A stretch of 64,000 bases of DNA from Maritimibacter sp. (GTDB lineage Bacteria; Pseudomonadota; Alphaproteobacteria; Rhodobacterales; Rhodobacteraceae). This document shows positions 25,693 to 34,884 of this stretch, one piece after another. Each line of letters begins with the position of its first letter. Position 1 is the stretch's first letter. The notes under the pieces were generated by a model. That model had not been told where the DNA came from. It ran no database searches and saw only the letters and a program-made list of their open reading frames with translations. The translations under genes and the position numbers were made by a program. The stretch is from assembly GCA_002695005.1 (NCBI GenBank), contig NZNT01000025.1, forward strand, positions 229,595 through 293,594, in the 5' to 3' direction.

Positions 25693-26505
25693 GTGGCGCA
25701 TATCATCGTCGTCGGGAACGAAAAGGGCGGGGCTGGCAAGTCGACCGTCTCCATGCACATCGCGACCGCGCTGGCGCGTCTGGGGCACCGGGTGGGCGTG
25801 CTCGACCTCGACCTGCGGCAGCGCACCTTCGGGCGCTACATGGCCAATCGGGCGACCACGATGGCGCGGGCCGAGACGCAGCTACCCTCCCCCGTCTACT
25901 ACGAACTGCCCGAGGTGGACCCGGCCACGCTGAACCCGGGTGAGAACCCTTATGACCGCCGGCTGAGTCAGGCGGTGGCCGAGATCGAGCCGACCTGCGA
26001 TTTCATCCTGATCGACTGCCCCGGCTCGCACACGCGACTGAGCCAGGTGGCGCATACGCTGGCCGACACGCTCATCACGCCGCTCAACGACAGCTTCGTC
26101 GACTTCGACCTGCTGGCCCAGATCGACCCGGAAAGCGGCAAGGTCCTGTCCCCCTCGGTCTATGCCGAGATGGTCTGGAACGCCCGTCAACTGCGGGCGC
26201 AGGCGGGGCTGAAACCGATCGACTGGATCGTCGTGCGCAACCGTCTGGGCGCACAGGCGATGCACAACAAAAAGAAGATGGGTGAGGCGATCAACAACCT
26301 CGCCCGGCGCATCGGCTTTCGCACCGCTCCGGGGTTCAACGAGCGGGTGATCTTCCGCGAACTGTTCCCGCGCGGCCTCACGCTGCTCGACCTGCGCGAC
26401 ATCGGCGTTGTGGGGCAGATGAACATTTCGAACGTCGCCGCGCGGCAGGAGTTGCGGGACCTGATGAAGGCCCTAAAGCTCCCCGGCGTCACGGTCGATT
26501 TCTGA
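25693..26505 (+). CDS. mipZ: Division-plane positioning ATPase MipZ
   Basis: A 270-residue ParA/MinD-family ATPase. The deviant Walker A is EKGGAGKSTVSMH (Lys11, Lys16); GVLDLDLRQRTFGRYMANR is the MipZ-specific form of the next motif, and ILIDCPGSHTRLSQ is the Walker B region. In Caulobacter, MipZ forms a gradient from ParB at the pole and inhibits FtsZ, placing the ring at midcell. The start is GTG at 25693. The 3' end overlaps the convergent phosphoesterase by 33 bp. Confidence 0.95.
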   Translation: MAHIIVVGNEKGGAGKSTVSMHIATALARLGHRVGVLDLDLRQRTFGRYMANRATTMARAETQLPSPVYYELPEVDPATLNPGENPYDRRLSQAVAEIEPTCDFILIDCPGSHTRLSQVAHTLADTLITPLNDSFVDFDLLAQIDPESGKVLSPSVYAEMVWNARQLRAQAGLKPIDWIVVRNRLGAQAMHNKKKMGEAINNLARRIGFRTAPGFNERVIFRELFPRGLTLLDLRDIGVVGQMNISNVAARQELRDLMKALKLPGVTVDF

Positions 26506-27309
26506 GCCGTCGAGCGCGACCAGCCCCACCCCTTCGCGCCGGAACCGTGCCACGTCGCGCTCGGTGAAATCCACCCGCTCGGCCTCAACGGCCATGCGCG
26601 TGACGGTGAGCAGATCGCCCTCGATATCCAGCACCGCGAAATCGTTGACCTCTCCACGCAGGCGGTTGGACAGGCTCGTGCCTGCATGGACCCGGATCGG
26701 CCCGCTGTGCCCCGGCTGGGTCAGGAACGGGCCGGTGTGCCACATATGCAGGTGACCGGTGAGGACAAGATGGGTGTGACAGCCCTTGAGCCGCTCCAGC
26801 ATCGGCTTGGCCCGCCGCATCGGGGCCTTGTGGCTCATCGCGTCCTGCTCGAACGGGTGGTGGGCGAGAAGGATGTTGAACCGCTCGGCCCCGCCGTCGT
26901 CGAACAGCCCGCAGATGCGCCGGATCGCCCCCGCGCGGGCCACCCCGCGCTGATGGGCGAAACGATCGACGGTGTTCAATCCGGCGACGAGGTAATCCGC
27001 GCCTTCGTGGCAGGGTTCGAGGTCCAGCGCGATATTCTCGCGATACTTGCGAAAGGGTTTCAGGAACCGGTCCCACGGCTGATAGAGCGGCACGTCATGG
27101 TTGCCCGGCACGGCCAGCCAGCGCGCGCCGAGGCCATCGAGAAACTGCCGCGCCGCCGCGAACTCCCGGTTCCGGGCACGCTGGGTCAGGTCGCCGGAGA
27201 CGACGACAAGGTCGGGCGACACCGCCGTCACGGCCTCGGCCAGCGGCGCAAGAAGCTCGGGCCGGGCGCGCCCGAAGTGGAGGTCCGACAGGTGAACCAG
27301 TCGGCTCAT
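26473..27309 (-). CDS. Metallophosphoesterase (calcineurin-like)
   Basis: A 278-residue dinuclear-metal hydrolase. Motifs in order: HLSDLHFGR (7-15), VVSGDLTQR (36-44), PGNHD (68-72), LAHHPFEQ and LTGHLHMWH. The pattern matches the cyclic-nucleotide-phosphodiesterase-like group (CpdA type), but the substrate is not determined. It forms an ATGA-coupled pair with the lipid kinase upstream (27306-27309). Confidence 0.9.
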   Translation of the reverse strand: MSRLVHLSDLHFGRARPELLAPLAEAVTAVSPDLVVVSGDLTQRARNREFAAARQFLDGLGARWLAVPGNHDVPLYQPWDRFLKPFRKYRENIALDLEPCHEGADYLVAGLNTVDRFAHQRGVARAGAIRRICGLFDDGGAERFNILLAHHPFEQDAMSHKAPMRRAKPMLERLKGCHTHLVLTGHLHMWHTGPFLTQPGHSGPIRVHAGTSLSNRLRGEVNDFAVLDIEGDLLTVTRMAVEAERVDFTERDVARFRREGVGLVALDGSEIDRDAGEL

Positions 27310-28241
27310 ACTGCCCCGGCGGCGCGTGGCGGACGGATAAGGTCGAGCGAATGTCGTTCAAGCGAAATGCGGTAAGGGCCGCGCATAGGCTCCTTCTCCC
27401 CGTCGCGCACGACGAGCCGCTTGTGGCGGCCGGGATCGATGACGATCTCGCGCCCGGTGACGAGGCGGAAGTCGCGCCCCTCGCGCATCTGGCGCGTGGC
27501 GAGTTTCACCGCGTGGCGCACAAGACCCAGCCTCCCCACGTCGTCGGCAAGGAACAGCGCCAGCTCACCCTTGCGCACCGCATCCGCCCCATCGAGCGCG
27601 AAACGTTCGAGCTGGTAGGCCGAGTTGCACACGAAGGCGAGCGGGGAGCGCACCGACATCTGCCTCCCGTCCACCTCGATCTTCATCGTCATCGGATCAT
27701 AGAATTTCAACAGTGCCCGCAGCACCGACCAATAGGCGGCGGCGCGGCTTCGCCCGAACTGCGCATAGGTATCCTCACGCTGTTTCAGGATCTGGGAATA
27801 GACCCCGATCGACGTGTTGTTGAGAAACACCTTGCCATTGATCCGGCCGATATCGGCGGGCGAGGTTCGCCCGTGACAGATCGCCTCCAGTGCCGCTTGC
27901 GTGTCTTCGGGAATGCCATTGGCGCGGGCGAAGTAATTGAACGTGCCCATCGGGATCACGCCCATCGGCACGTCGCCGCCCGCCAGCACGTTGGCCACGC
28001 TGGAAATCGTCCCGTCGCCGCCTGCGGCTATCACGGCAGAGGCGCCCGCATCGAGCGCCCGGCGCGTCAGTTTCTCGATCGAGCCGCCCCGCTCATCGAC
28101 ATGGAGCGTCAGCCGACCGCCGGACTCCGCGATACACTCGCGCAGCCAATCCGTCACATCGGTGCCGTCGCGCCGACCGGATCGCACGTTGACCACCGCA
28201 TGGGTGTTGTTCAGCATAGGCTGGTCGCTTCGTTGCAACAT
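27306..28241 (-). CDS. Diacylglycerol/lipid kinase family protein
   Basis: A 311-residue lipid kinase-like protein. The ATP-binding motif AAGGDGTISSVANVL and the following GVIPMGTFNYFARANGIP are diagnostic of the DAGK catalytic domain; the usual GTxN is GTFN here. The C-terminal beta-sandwich carries DPGRHKRLVVRDGE. It probably phosphorylates a lipid such as diacylglycerol. The ATG at 28241 follows TTGGGAAAC; an ATG at 28217 is a possible shorter start. It is coupled to the phosphoesterase. Confidence 0.87.
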   Translation of the reverse strand: MLQRSDQPMLNNTHAVVNVRSGRRDGTDVTDWLRECIAESGGRLTLHVDERGGSIEKLTRRALDAGASAVIAAGGDGTISSVANVLAGGDVPMGVIPMGTFNYFARANGIPEDTQAALEAICHGRTSPADIGRINGKVFLNNTSIGVYSQILKQREDTYAQFGRSRAAAYWSVLRALLKFYDPMTMKIEVDGRQMSVRSPLAFVCNSAYQLERFALDGADAVRKGELALFLADDVGRLGLVRHAVKLATRQMREGRDFRLVTGREIVIDPGRHKRLVVRDGEKEPMRGPYRISLERHSLDLIRPPRAAGAV

Positions 28242-28300
28242 GTTTCCCAACGCACAGTTAAGTTCGGAAACCTAACGATGCGTCACCCGGATGGTTCCCC

Positions 28301-31300
28301 TCAGCCCGATGATCGGGCAAGCAAATCGGCGTTACCGCCAGCGGCGGTCGTGTCCACGCACAGATGCCGCTCGTGGCAGGCATGGGCCCGATCGGGCCGC
28401 TCGGTGACGAGCGGCAGGATCGCCCCGTCACGCTTGGCCAGCGCCCGGGCATAGGTGCGCGCGGTCTGGTCGTCGCCCCACCACAGCGCGGCGGAAAAGC
28501 CATCCAGCGTTTCCAGAACCTCAGGGGGCAGCTGGTCGGCGACCTCCACCACCACACCGCCGTGCTCCCTGACAGCCTTGGCCTGCGCTCTGGCCGCCTG
28601 CGCGCCGGGGCCGAGGCACAGGACCGGCGGTCGGGTCCAGTGCGTGAGGCGATTGAGCTCTCCAGTCGGGCCGGGCAGCAGCTCCTCCGACACCACGCGT
28701 TCCTCCGCCTCGGACAGCCGCGCCTGAACCGCCTTCGGGTCCGCCGCGCCACTGGCCGTTTCGGTGGCCGCCTCAACAGGCGACGCGCTGAAGCGCCCGA
28801 CATAATCCGGCCCGCCCGCCTTGGGCCCGGTGCCCGACAGCCCCTCGCCGCCGAACGGCTGGCTGCCGACGATGGCGCCGATCTGGTTGCGGTTGACATA
28901 GGCATTGCCGACCCGGATGCGGCGCGACACGTCCTCCACCCGGCCGTCGATGCGGGTGTGCAGGCCGAAGGTCAGGCCAAAGCCCCGCGCGTTCACGTCG
29001 TCGATCACCTGCTCCAGCGCATCCGCCTTGAACGTCGCGACATGCAGCACCGGCCCGAAGACCTCGCGTTCGAGATCGTCGATCCCGCCCACCTTCAGAA
29101 GCGTGGGCGGAACGAAGGTCCCGCCCTCGGGTGCGGCGACCTGATGGAGGATGCGCGCCTTGTTCGCGTCGAGGTAGCCCAGGATATCCGCCTGCGCCTC
29201 CCCGTCGATGACCGGCCCCACGTCGGTCGACAGATGCCACGGGTCGCCCAGCGACAGCTCGTCCATCGCGCCGGTGAGCATCCGGATCAGCGTCTCCGAC
29301 ACGTCCTCCTGCACATAAAGACAGCGCAGGGCCGAGCACCGCTGGCCCGCCGACTGGAACGCCGAGGCGACGATATCGCGCACCGCCTGTTCGGGCAGCG
29401 CCGTGGAATCCACGATCATCGCGTTCAGACCGCCCGTCTCGGCGATCAGCGGCGCACCGGGGGCGAGGTTTTCGGCCATCGCGCGCCGAATGATCTGCGC
29501 CGTATCGGTCGAGCCGGTGAAGACCACGCCATCCACCCGCGCGTCCGAGGTGAGCGCCACGCCCACCGTCGCCCCGTCGCCCGGCAGGAATTGCAGCGCC
29601 GCGCGCGGCACCCCCGCCTCATGCAAAAGCCGCACCGCAATGGCGGCGACCAGCGGCGTCTGTTCGGCAGGCTTCGCGATCACGGCATTACCCGCCATGA
29701 GCGCCGCCGAAATCTGCCCTGTGAAAATGGCGAGCGGGAAGTTCCACGGGCTGATCGCCGTGATGATGCCCCGCGCCGGCGCGTCACGCTTTTCGCCCTC
29801 GCCCGCGTAGTAGCGCAGGAAATCCACCGCCTCGCGCAGCTCGCCCACGGCATCGGCGAGCGATTTGCCCGCCTCGCGGTGAAGGGCGGCGAAGAGCGGG
29901 CCGTAATGGTCTTCGTAAAGGTCGGCGGCCCGGCGCATCACCTGTGCCCGCTCCGTCGCAGTCGCAGCCCAGGGCGTTGCGGCGTCCAGTGCCCCGGCCA
30001 CCGTCGCCTCATCGGCCTCCGTGACCTGCGCCACCTTTTCCCCCGTCGCCGGGTTCACCACGTCGCGCGTGGTCCCGGTCCCGTCGCCCCCGGCGACCAG
30101 CGGCCCCGCATCCGGCACCGCAACGTCCCGGGCCGCGTCGATCCGGGCGAGCGTCGTCTCATCCGTCAGGTCGAAGCCCGCCGAGTTGCGCCGTTTCGGC
30201 CCGAAGATCGCAGAAGGATGGGCCAGAACATCGGCCCGCCGCACCTCGGTCGCCTGCGTAATCGGGTCGGCCGCGATCACCTCGGGGCTCACGCTCTCAT
30301 CCACGATCTGGTTCACGAAGCTGGAATTCGCCCCGTTCTCCAACAGCCGCCGCACGAGATAAGCCAGAAGGTCGCGATGCGCCCCCACCGGCGCGTAAAT
30401 CCGGCAACGCGTCTTTTCCTCGCGCATGACAATGTCGTGCAGTGACTCGCCCATGCCGTGCAGCCGCTGAAACTCATAGTCGATCCCGCGCGCCATGTGG
30501 CGGATCGCGGCGACGGTATGGGCGTTGTGGGTCGCGAACTGCGGATACAGCCGGTCGGCATAACCGATCAGCTTGCGCGCATTGGCGAGGTAGCTCACAT
30601 CCGTCGCGGGCTTCGTCGTGAACAGCGGAAAGCCGGGATGCCCCTCGACCTGGCTGTGCTTCATCTCGGTGTCCCAATAGGCGCCCTTGACCAGCCGCAC
30701 CATCAGGCGGCGGTCCAGCCGCTCGGCGGTGGCGTGGAGCCAGTCGATGACCGCCCCCGCCCGCTTGCCATAGGCCTGCACGACGACCCCGAACCCGTCC
30801 CAGCCGTGAAGCTCCGGGTCGGCCAGCACCGCCCCGATCACCTTAAGCGACAGGACCAGCCGGTCCTGTTCCTCGGCGTCAATGTTGAGCCCGATGTTCG
30901 ACCGCGCCGCCATGCGCGCGAGGTCGCGCAGGCGCGGCACCACTTCCTCCAGCACCCGCGCCTCCTGCGCCACTTCGTAGCGGGGGTGCAGCGCCGAGAG
31001 CTTGACCGAGATGCCCGGGTTCGCCGCCACGCTGTCGCGATCCGCCGCCGCGCCAATGGCCTTGATCGCATGGGCATAGCTGTCGGCATACCGCCCGGCA
31101 TCGCGCGCGGTCATCGCCGCCTCGCCCAGCATGTCGTAGGAATAGGTGTAGCCGCGCGCCTCCTGTTTGCGCGCGCGCTTCAGCGCCCCCTCGATGGTCT
31201 CGCCCAGCACGAACTGGCGCCCCATCTCGCGCATGGCCTGCCCGACTGCGACCCGTATGACCGGCTCGCCCAGCCGGCGCACCATGCCTCGCAGAGTGCC

Positions 31301-31717
31301 CGCCATGCCGCGCTGTTCGTCGTCCAGCACCCGTCCGGTGAGCAGCAGCGCCCATGTCGAAGCATTGACCAGCGGTGACGCCGCCTGACCGATATGCTTG
31401 CCCCAGTCGGACGGCGCGATTTTGTCCTCGATCAGCGCGTCGATGGTCTCGTGGTCCGGCACGCGCAACAGCGCCTCGGCCAGACACATGAGCGCGACGC
31501 CCTCCTCGGTCGACAGCCCGTATTCGCCAAGGAACTGCTCCATGATCCCCGGCGCCTCGCCCTCACGAATCTGACGCACCAGCCGCGCGGCATTGGTGTG
31601 GATCGTGGCCCGGTCGGCATTGGTCAGCGCCGCTCCGGCGATCAGGTCGGGGATCACCTCCGCCTGCGGGCGGAACTTGGCGGTGTCGTCGAAGAGAGAG
31701 GTGGTGGTGTCGCGCAT
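28301..31717 (-). CDS. putA: Bifunctional proline dehydrogenase / P5C dehydrogenase
   Basis: A 1138-residue PutA that oxidises proline to glutamate with FAD then NAD. Order: alpha region, PRODH barrel (about 150-420, with NIDAEEQDRLVLSLKVIG and RLVKGAYWDTE), linker, ALDH domain (about 510-970, with SPWNFPLAIFTGQISAAL, ETGGLNA and the catalytic Cys in SAGQRCSALR), then a C-terminal domain of about 150 residues. It lacks the N-terminal ribbon-helix-helix of E. coli PutA, so it is the type-B, non-autoregulating form, and is probably controlled by the divergent Lrp-family gene. AAGGAG precedes the ATG. Confidence 0.96.
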   Translation of the reverse strand: MRDTTTSLFDDTAKFRPQAEVIPDLIAGAALTNADRATIHTNAARLVRQIREGEAPGIMEQFLGEYGLSTEEGVALMCLAEALLRVPDHETIDALIEDKIAPSDWGKHIGQAASPLVNASTWALLLTGRVLDDEQRGMAGTLRGMVRRLGEPVIRVAVGQAMREMGRQFVLGETIEGALKRARKQEARGYTYSYDMLGEAAMTARDAGRYADSYAHAIKAIGAAADRDSVAANPGISVKLSALHPRYEVAQEARVLEEVVPRLRDLARMAARSNIGLNIDAEEQDRLVLSLKVIGAVLADPELHGWDGFGVVVQAYGKRAGAVIDWLHATAERLDRRLMVRLVKGAYWDTEMKHSQVEGHPGFPLFTTKPATDVSYLANARKLIGYADRLYPQFATHNAHTVAAIRHMARGIDYEFQRLHGMGESLHDIVMREEKTRCRIYAPVGAHRDLLAYLVRRLLENGANSSFVNQIVDESVSPEVIAADPITQATEVRRADVLAHPSAIFGPKRRNSAGFDLTDETTLARIDAARDVAVPDAGPLVAGGDGTGTTRDVVNPATGEKVAQVTEADEATVAGALDAATPWAATATERAQVMRRAADLYEDHYGPLFAALHREAGKSLADAVGELREAVDFLRYYAGEGEKRDAPARGIITAISPWNFPLAIFTGQISAALMAGNAVIAKPAEQTPLVAAIAVRLLHEAGVPRAALQFLPGDGATVGVALTSDARVDGVVFTGSTDTAQIIRRAMAENLAPGAPLIAETGGLNAMIVDSTALPEQAVRDIVASAFQSAGQRCSALRCLYVQEDVSETLIRMLTGAMDELSLGDPWHLSTDVGPVIDGEAQADILGYLDANKARILHQVAAPEGGTFVPPTLLKVGGIDDLEREVFGPVLHVATFKADALEQVIDDVNARGFGLTFGLHTRIDGRVEDVSRRIRVGNAYVNRNQIGAIVGSQPFGGEGLSGTGPKAGGPDYVGRFSASPVEAATETASGAADPKAVQARLSEAEERVVSEELLPGPTGELNRLTHWTRPPVLCLGPGAQAARAQAKAVREHGGVVVEVADQLPPEVLETLDGFSAALWWGDDQTARTYARALAKRDGAILPLVTERPDRAHACHERHLCVDTTAAGGNADLLARSSG

Positions 31718-31781
31718 GTCTGTCTCCTTTGGTGCAGGATACAGAGACAACGCTGGACTTATCGCCCGAGTTTCCCGATCC

Positions 31782-31800
31782 TTTGGCCGGATTGACCAAA
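31782..31800. promoter_or_regulatory. Inverted repeat between putA and the Lrp regulator
   Basis: TTTGG-N9-CCAAA lies 13 nt before the regulator's ATG and about 65 nt from the putA start. An Lrp-family operator serving both genes is likely in this position, but five-base arms are weak evidence. Confidence 0.35.
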
Positions 31801-31813
31801 CTTGGGCGCATTC

Positions 31814-32284
31814 ATGGACGAAACAGACAGCATCGACCCGATCGACAGGAAGATTCTCGCGGCTCTGACCGAGAACGCCCGCCTGCCCATCGTGGAACTC
31901 GCGCGCCGTGTCGGCCTGTCCAAGACGCCGGTGGCCGCCCGCGTGCGCGCGCTGGAGGAGCGCGGCATCATCCGGGGCTACCGCGCCATCCTCGCCCCCG
32001 AAAAGCTCGGCCTGTCCCACGTCGCCTATGTCGAGGTACGGCTTCTGGACACCCGGCAGGCCGCGTTATCCGAGTTCAACGACGCCGCGCGGGCCGTGCC
32101 CGAGATAGAAGAGTGTTACATGATCGCGGGCGGCTTCGATTACCTGGTCAAGGTCCGCTCGCGCGACATCGCGGACTACCGGCGGGTGCTGGGCGAGACG
32201 ATTTCGTCCCTGCCCCATGTCTCGGCCACCTCTACCTACATCGCGATGGAAGCGGTGGTCGAGCAGAGCTACCTCACCCTGTGA
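31814..32284 (+). CDS. Lrp/AsnC-family regulator, probable activator of putA
   Basis: A 156-residue feast/famine regulator: helix-turn-helix (IDPIDRKILAALTENARLPI, then VGLSKTPVAARVRALEERGI) and a RAM ligand-binding domain (GGFDYLVKVRSRDIADYRRV). It is divergently transcribed from putA with 96 bp between; in alphaproteobacteria such PutR proteins activate putA in response to proline. An upstream TTG at 31802 is in frame but ATG at 31814 is preferred. Its 3' end overlaps the convergent kinase by 11 bp. Confidence 0.92.
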   Translation: MDETDSIDPIDRKILAALTENARLPIVELARRVGLSKTPVAARVRALEERGIIRGYRAILAPEKLGLSHVAYVEVRLLDTRQAALSEFNDAARAVPEIEECYMIAGGFDYLVKVRSRDIADYRRVLGETISSLPHVSATSTYIAMEAVVEQSYLTL

Positions 32285-32891
32285 AGCGGATCGTGTAGGA
32301 CGCGGGGCGTGAGCGGTCGCGGATCGCGCGGGCGTTCACCAGATCGTTCGAATGGGCACGCCGCAACGCGTCCTCTTCCGCATGGCCGTGATCCATCCAG
32401 CGCCGCACCAGCCGCCGCTCCAACTCCGCCTCCGCCACGTCGAGCGCCACGGTCATGTCCCAAAGCCGGTCCAGCCCGCGCCACGGGTCCTCATCGAGGA
32501 GCAGGTAGTTGCCCTCGACCACATAGATATGCGTGTCCGGCGCGATGCGGCCCCCATCGGGCACCACCGCATCCGCGCTCCGGTCAAAGGTGGGATAGCT
32601 CGCCTGCGCCCCGGTGGCGAGCGCGCGGACGAAGGCTGCGAAGCCCTCGGCATCGAAGGTCTCCGGCGCGCCCTTGCGCTCCAGCAGGCCCCGCGCGGCC
32701 AGCGTGTGATTGTCGAGGTGGAAGCCGTCCATCGGGATCGCCTGCGCCCCCGGCAGGGAGGCGGCGAGGCGTTCGGCCAGCGTGGACTTGCCCGAGCCCG
32801 GCGCGCCGACAACGGCGACGAGCACACGCGACCGGCCCACGGCGGCGCGCGACAAAAGGGTGGCAAGGTCGGCTTCGCTGATCTCGGTCAT
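32274..32891 (-). CDS. Uridine kinase/phosphoribulokinase-like P-loop kinase
   Basis: A 205-residue kinase: Walker A VVGAPGSGKSTLAERLA (about 27-43), IPMDGFHLDNHTL after it, and VVEGNYLLLDEDPWRGL (about 127). These match the PanK/uridine kinase-like subfamily often annotated as nucleoside or fructose kinase in Rhodobacterales. The small-molecule substrate is not known. The start MTEISEADL is chosen since upstream in-frame codons are Arg/Pro-rich and not protein-like. The 3' end overlaps the Lrp gene. Confidence 0.82.
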   Translation of the reverse strand: MTEISEADLATLLSRAAVGRSRVLVAVVGAPGSGKSTLAERLAASLPGAQAIPMDGFHLDNHTLAARGLLERKGAPETFDAEGFAAFVRALATGAQASYPTFDRSADAVVPDGGRIAPDTHIYVVEGNYLLLDEDPWRGLDRLWDMTVALDVAEAELERRLVRRWMDHGHAEEDALRRAHSNDLVNARAIRDRSRPASYTIRFTG

Positions 32892-32955
32892 GGGCTCAGA
32901 GTGCCGGGCGCCGGGCCGCGGCGCAAGCCGCTCCGATGCCGCAGCCCGCGACGGC

Positions 32956-33819
32956 TCACCCGGCGACGGGCGCCTTTTCGGCAAGCTGGCGCAACACGCC
33001 GGCGACAAAGGCCGTGTCCTCGGGCGAGGACAGCGACGGCGCGTGACCACAGGTGTCGAACACGGTGACCTCGGGCTTCGGCCCGCGCCCGGTCATCTCG
33101 GTCGCGATCTCCTCGGTCAGCAGGTCCGAGGTCAGGCCCCGGATCACATGGGTCGGGGCGCTGATCCGGTCATAGATCGACCACAGGTCCATCGCGCCCC
33201 GATCCGCGTCCAGCACCTCGATGATGCGCGGATCGTAGTGCAGCGTGAGCCGCCCGTCCGCGCGCCGACGCACCGACGCCTCGGCCATGCGCCGCCAGAA
33301 CGTGTCATGGGCGGGGCCGAACGGCACATAGCCCTCGCGCAGCCAGCTTTCCGCCGCCGTCAGCCGCTCGAACGTCGGCAGGTCGGCGGAATAGGTCACG
33401 ATCCGGTCGAGCGCGGCGTCCGGCACCACGGGACCGATATCGTTGATGACGAGCGCGGTGATCCGCTCCGGCGCCACGTCACCCGCGACCGTGATCCCGA
33501 TCTGTCCGCCCATCGACGTGCCGAACCACGCCGCACGCGCGATGCCGTAATGGTCGAGCATCTCCATCGCCATCCGCGCATAGTTGGGCAGGACGTAATC
33601 GACCTCGGGCGCGTCCGACCACGACGAAAAGCCCCGCCCGATCGTGTCCGGGCACAGCACGAAATGCGTCTCGGACAGCGCGCGGGCCAGTTCGTCGAAG
33701 TCGCGCCCGTTGCGCGCCAGCCCGTGCCACATGACGAGCGCGGGGTTCGTGGGCTCCCCCCACTCCATGACGTGAAGCTCGTGGCCCATGAGCGGCAGGT
33801 AGGCGGAGCGCGGCATCAT
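32956..33819 (-). CDS. Alpha/beta hydrolase, last gene of the liv operon
   Basis: A 287-residue alpha/beta-fold hydrolase. The oxyanion region is MWHGLARNGRDF, the nucleophile elbow is WFGTSMGGQIG (Ser102), and the catalytic His lies in TCGHAPSLS near the C-terminus. Its ATG overlaps the stop of the livM-like permease (ATGA), so it is made with the transporter. I infer that it cleaves the compound the transporter brings in, perhaps an ester or amide. Confidence 0.88.
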   Translation of the reverse strand: MMPRSAYLPLMGHELHVMEWGEPTNPALVMWHGLARNGRDFDELARALSETHFVLCPDTIGRGFSSWSDAPEVDYVLPNYARMAMEMLDHYGIARAAWFGTSMGGQIGITVAGDVAPERITALVINDIGPVVPDAALDRIVTYSADLPTFERLTAAESWLREGYVPFGPAHDTFWRRMAEASVRRRADGRLTLHYDPRIIEVLDADRGAMDLWSIYDRISAPTHVIRGLTSDLLTEEIATEMTGRGPKPEVTVFDTCGHAPSLSSPEDTAFVAGVLRQLAEKAPVAG

Positions 33820-34874
33820 TTCGCAGCCCTGCGCTGGATGATTGTCCCCGCGATGCCCGCCGGGAAGAAATAGACCAGCAGGATGAAGATGATGCCAAGC
33901 CACAACAGCCACCGGTCGGGGCTGAGAAGCTCTGGCAGGAACGGGATCGCCTCAGTCGCGTTGGCGGCGACCTCCATCAGATCACGCAGGTAGTATTGTG
34001 CGAGCACCATGAGCGTCGCCCCGATCACCGCGCCCCACATCGTGCCCATCCCGCCGATCACGACCATCAGCAGAATGTCGATCATGATCGCAAAACTCAG
34101 CGTGGTTTCCGGCCCCGTGTATTTCAGCCATGTGGCATAGATGGCCCCTGCCAGCGCGGCGGCCACGGCAGCGATGACGAAGACGGCCGTGCGGAAAGCC
34201 ACGACGCGGTAGCCGATGCCCTCGGCACGCGCCTCGTTCTCGCGGATGGCCTTGAGCACGGTGCCCAGCGGACTGCCCACGATCCGCAGCAACACCCAGA
34301 ACATGAGCGCACAGGAGAAGAAGACGAAGTAATAGGCCGCGATCTTGCCGTTCATGCGAACGCCCAGGATCTTGGCCACCTTGCCCTCGTCATCGGTCAG
34401 AAGCTTGGTCGCGGGCTTGAACACGTCCGGCACGGAATAGGTGATCCCGTCCTCGCCGCCCGTGAAGGTCGACAGCTGCGACGCCAGGACGAGCGCGACC
34501 GAGGCCGCCGCGAGCGTGATCATCGCAAAGAAGATCGCCTTCACCCGGAGCGACAGAAGCCCGATCAGCACCGCGACCACGGCGGCCACCAGAACGCCCG
34601 CGAGCGTGCCTATGATCCAGTAGCCCCATGTGTTGTCCAGCTGCTTCATCGCGATGGCCACCCCGTAGGCGCCGAAGCCGAAGAACATGGTATGCGCAAA
34701 GCTCACGATGCCGGTGTAGCCGATGAGCAGGTCGTATGAGGCGACCAGCACGATGAACACGGCGATGCGCGCGGCGACTTCGACCTGCCGCACTTCCTGA
34801 AAGAAGAACGGGGCAAAGAGCAGGACGGCCCAGACCGCGAAGGCGATCAGTTTGACGGTTGTGTTGCCTTTCAT
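33816..34874 (-). CDS. livM: Branched-chain amino acid-type ABC transporter permease (LivM family)
   Basis: A 352-residue inner-membrane permease with about ten hydrophobic segments. YDLLIGYTGIVSFAHTMFFG near residues 47-66 is the family signature, and GSPLGTVLKAIRENEARAEG (about 200) is the cytoplasmic coupling loop contacting the ATPase. A periplasmic insert (FTGGEDGITYSVPDVF) is typical. It follows livH with a 10-nt gap and overlaps the hydrolase. The substrate may not be an amino acid. Confidence 0.92.
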   Translation of the reverse strand: MKGNTTVKLIAFAVWAVLLFAPFFFQEVRQVEVAARIAVFIVLVASYDLLIGYTGIVSFAHTMFFGFGAYGVAIAMKQLDNTWGYWIIGTLAGVLVAAVVAVLIGLLSLRVKAIFFAMITLAAASVALVLASQLSTFTGGEDGITYSVPDVFKPATKLLTDDEGKVAKILGVRMNGKIAAYYFVFFSCALMFWVLLRIVGSPLGTVLKAIRENEARAEGIGYRVVAFRTAVFVIAAVAAALAGAIYATWLKYTGPETTLSFAIMIDILLMVVIGGMGTMWGAVIGATLMVLAQYYLRDLMEVAANATEAIPFLPELLSPDRWLLWLGIIFILLVYFFPAGIAGTIIQRRAAK

Positions 34875-34884
34875 GGTCCCCTCC

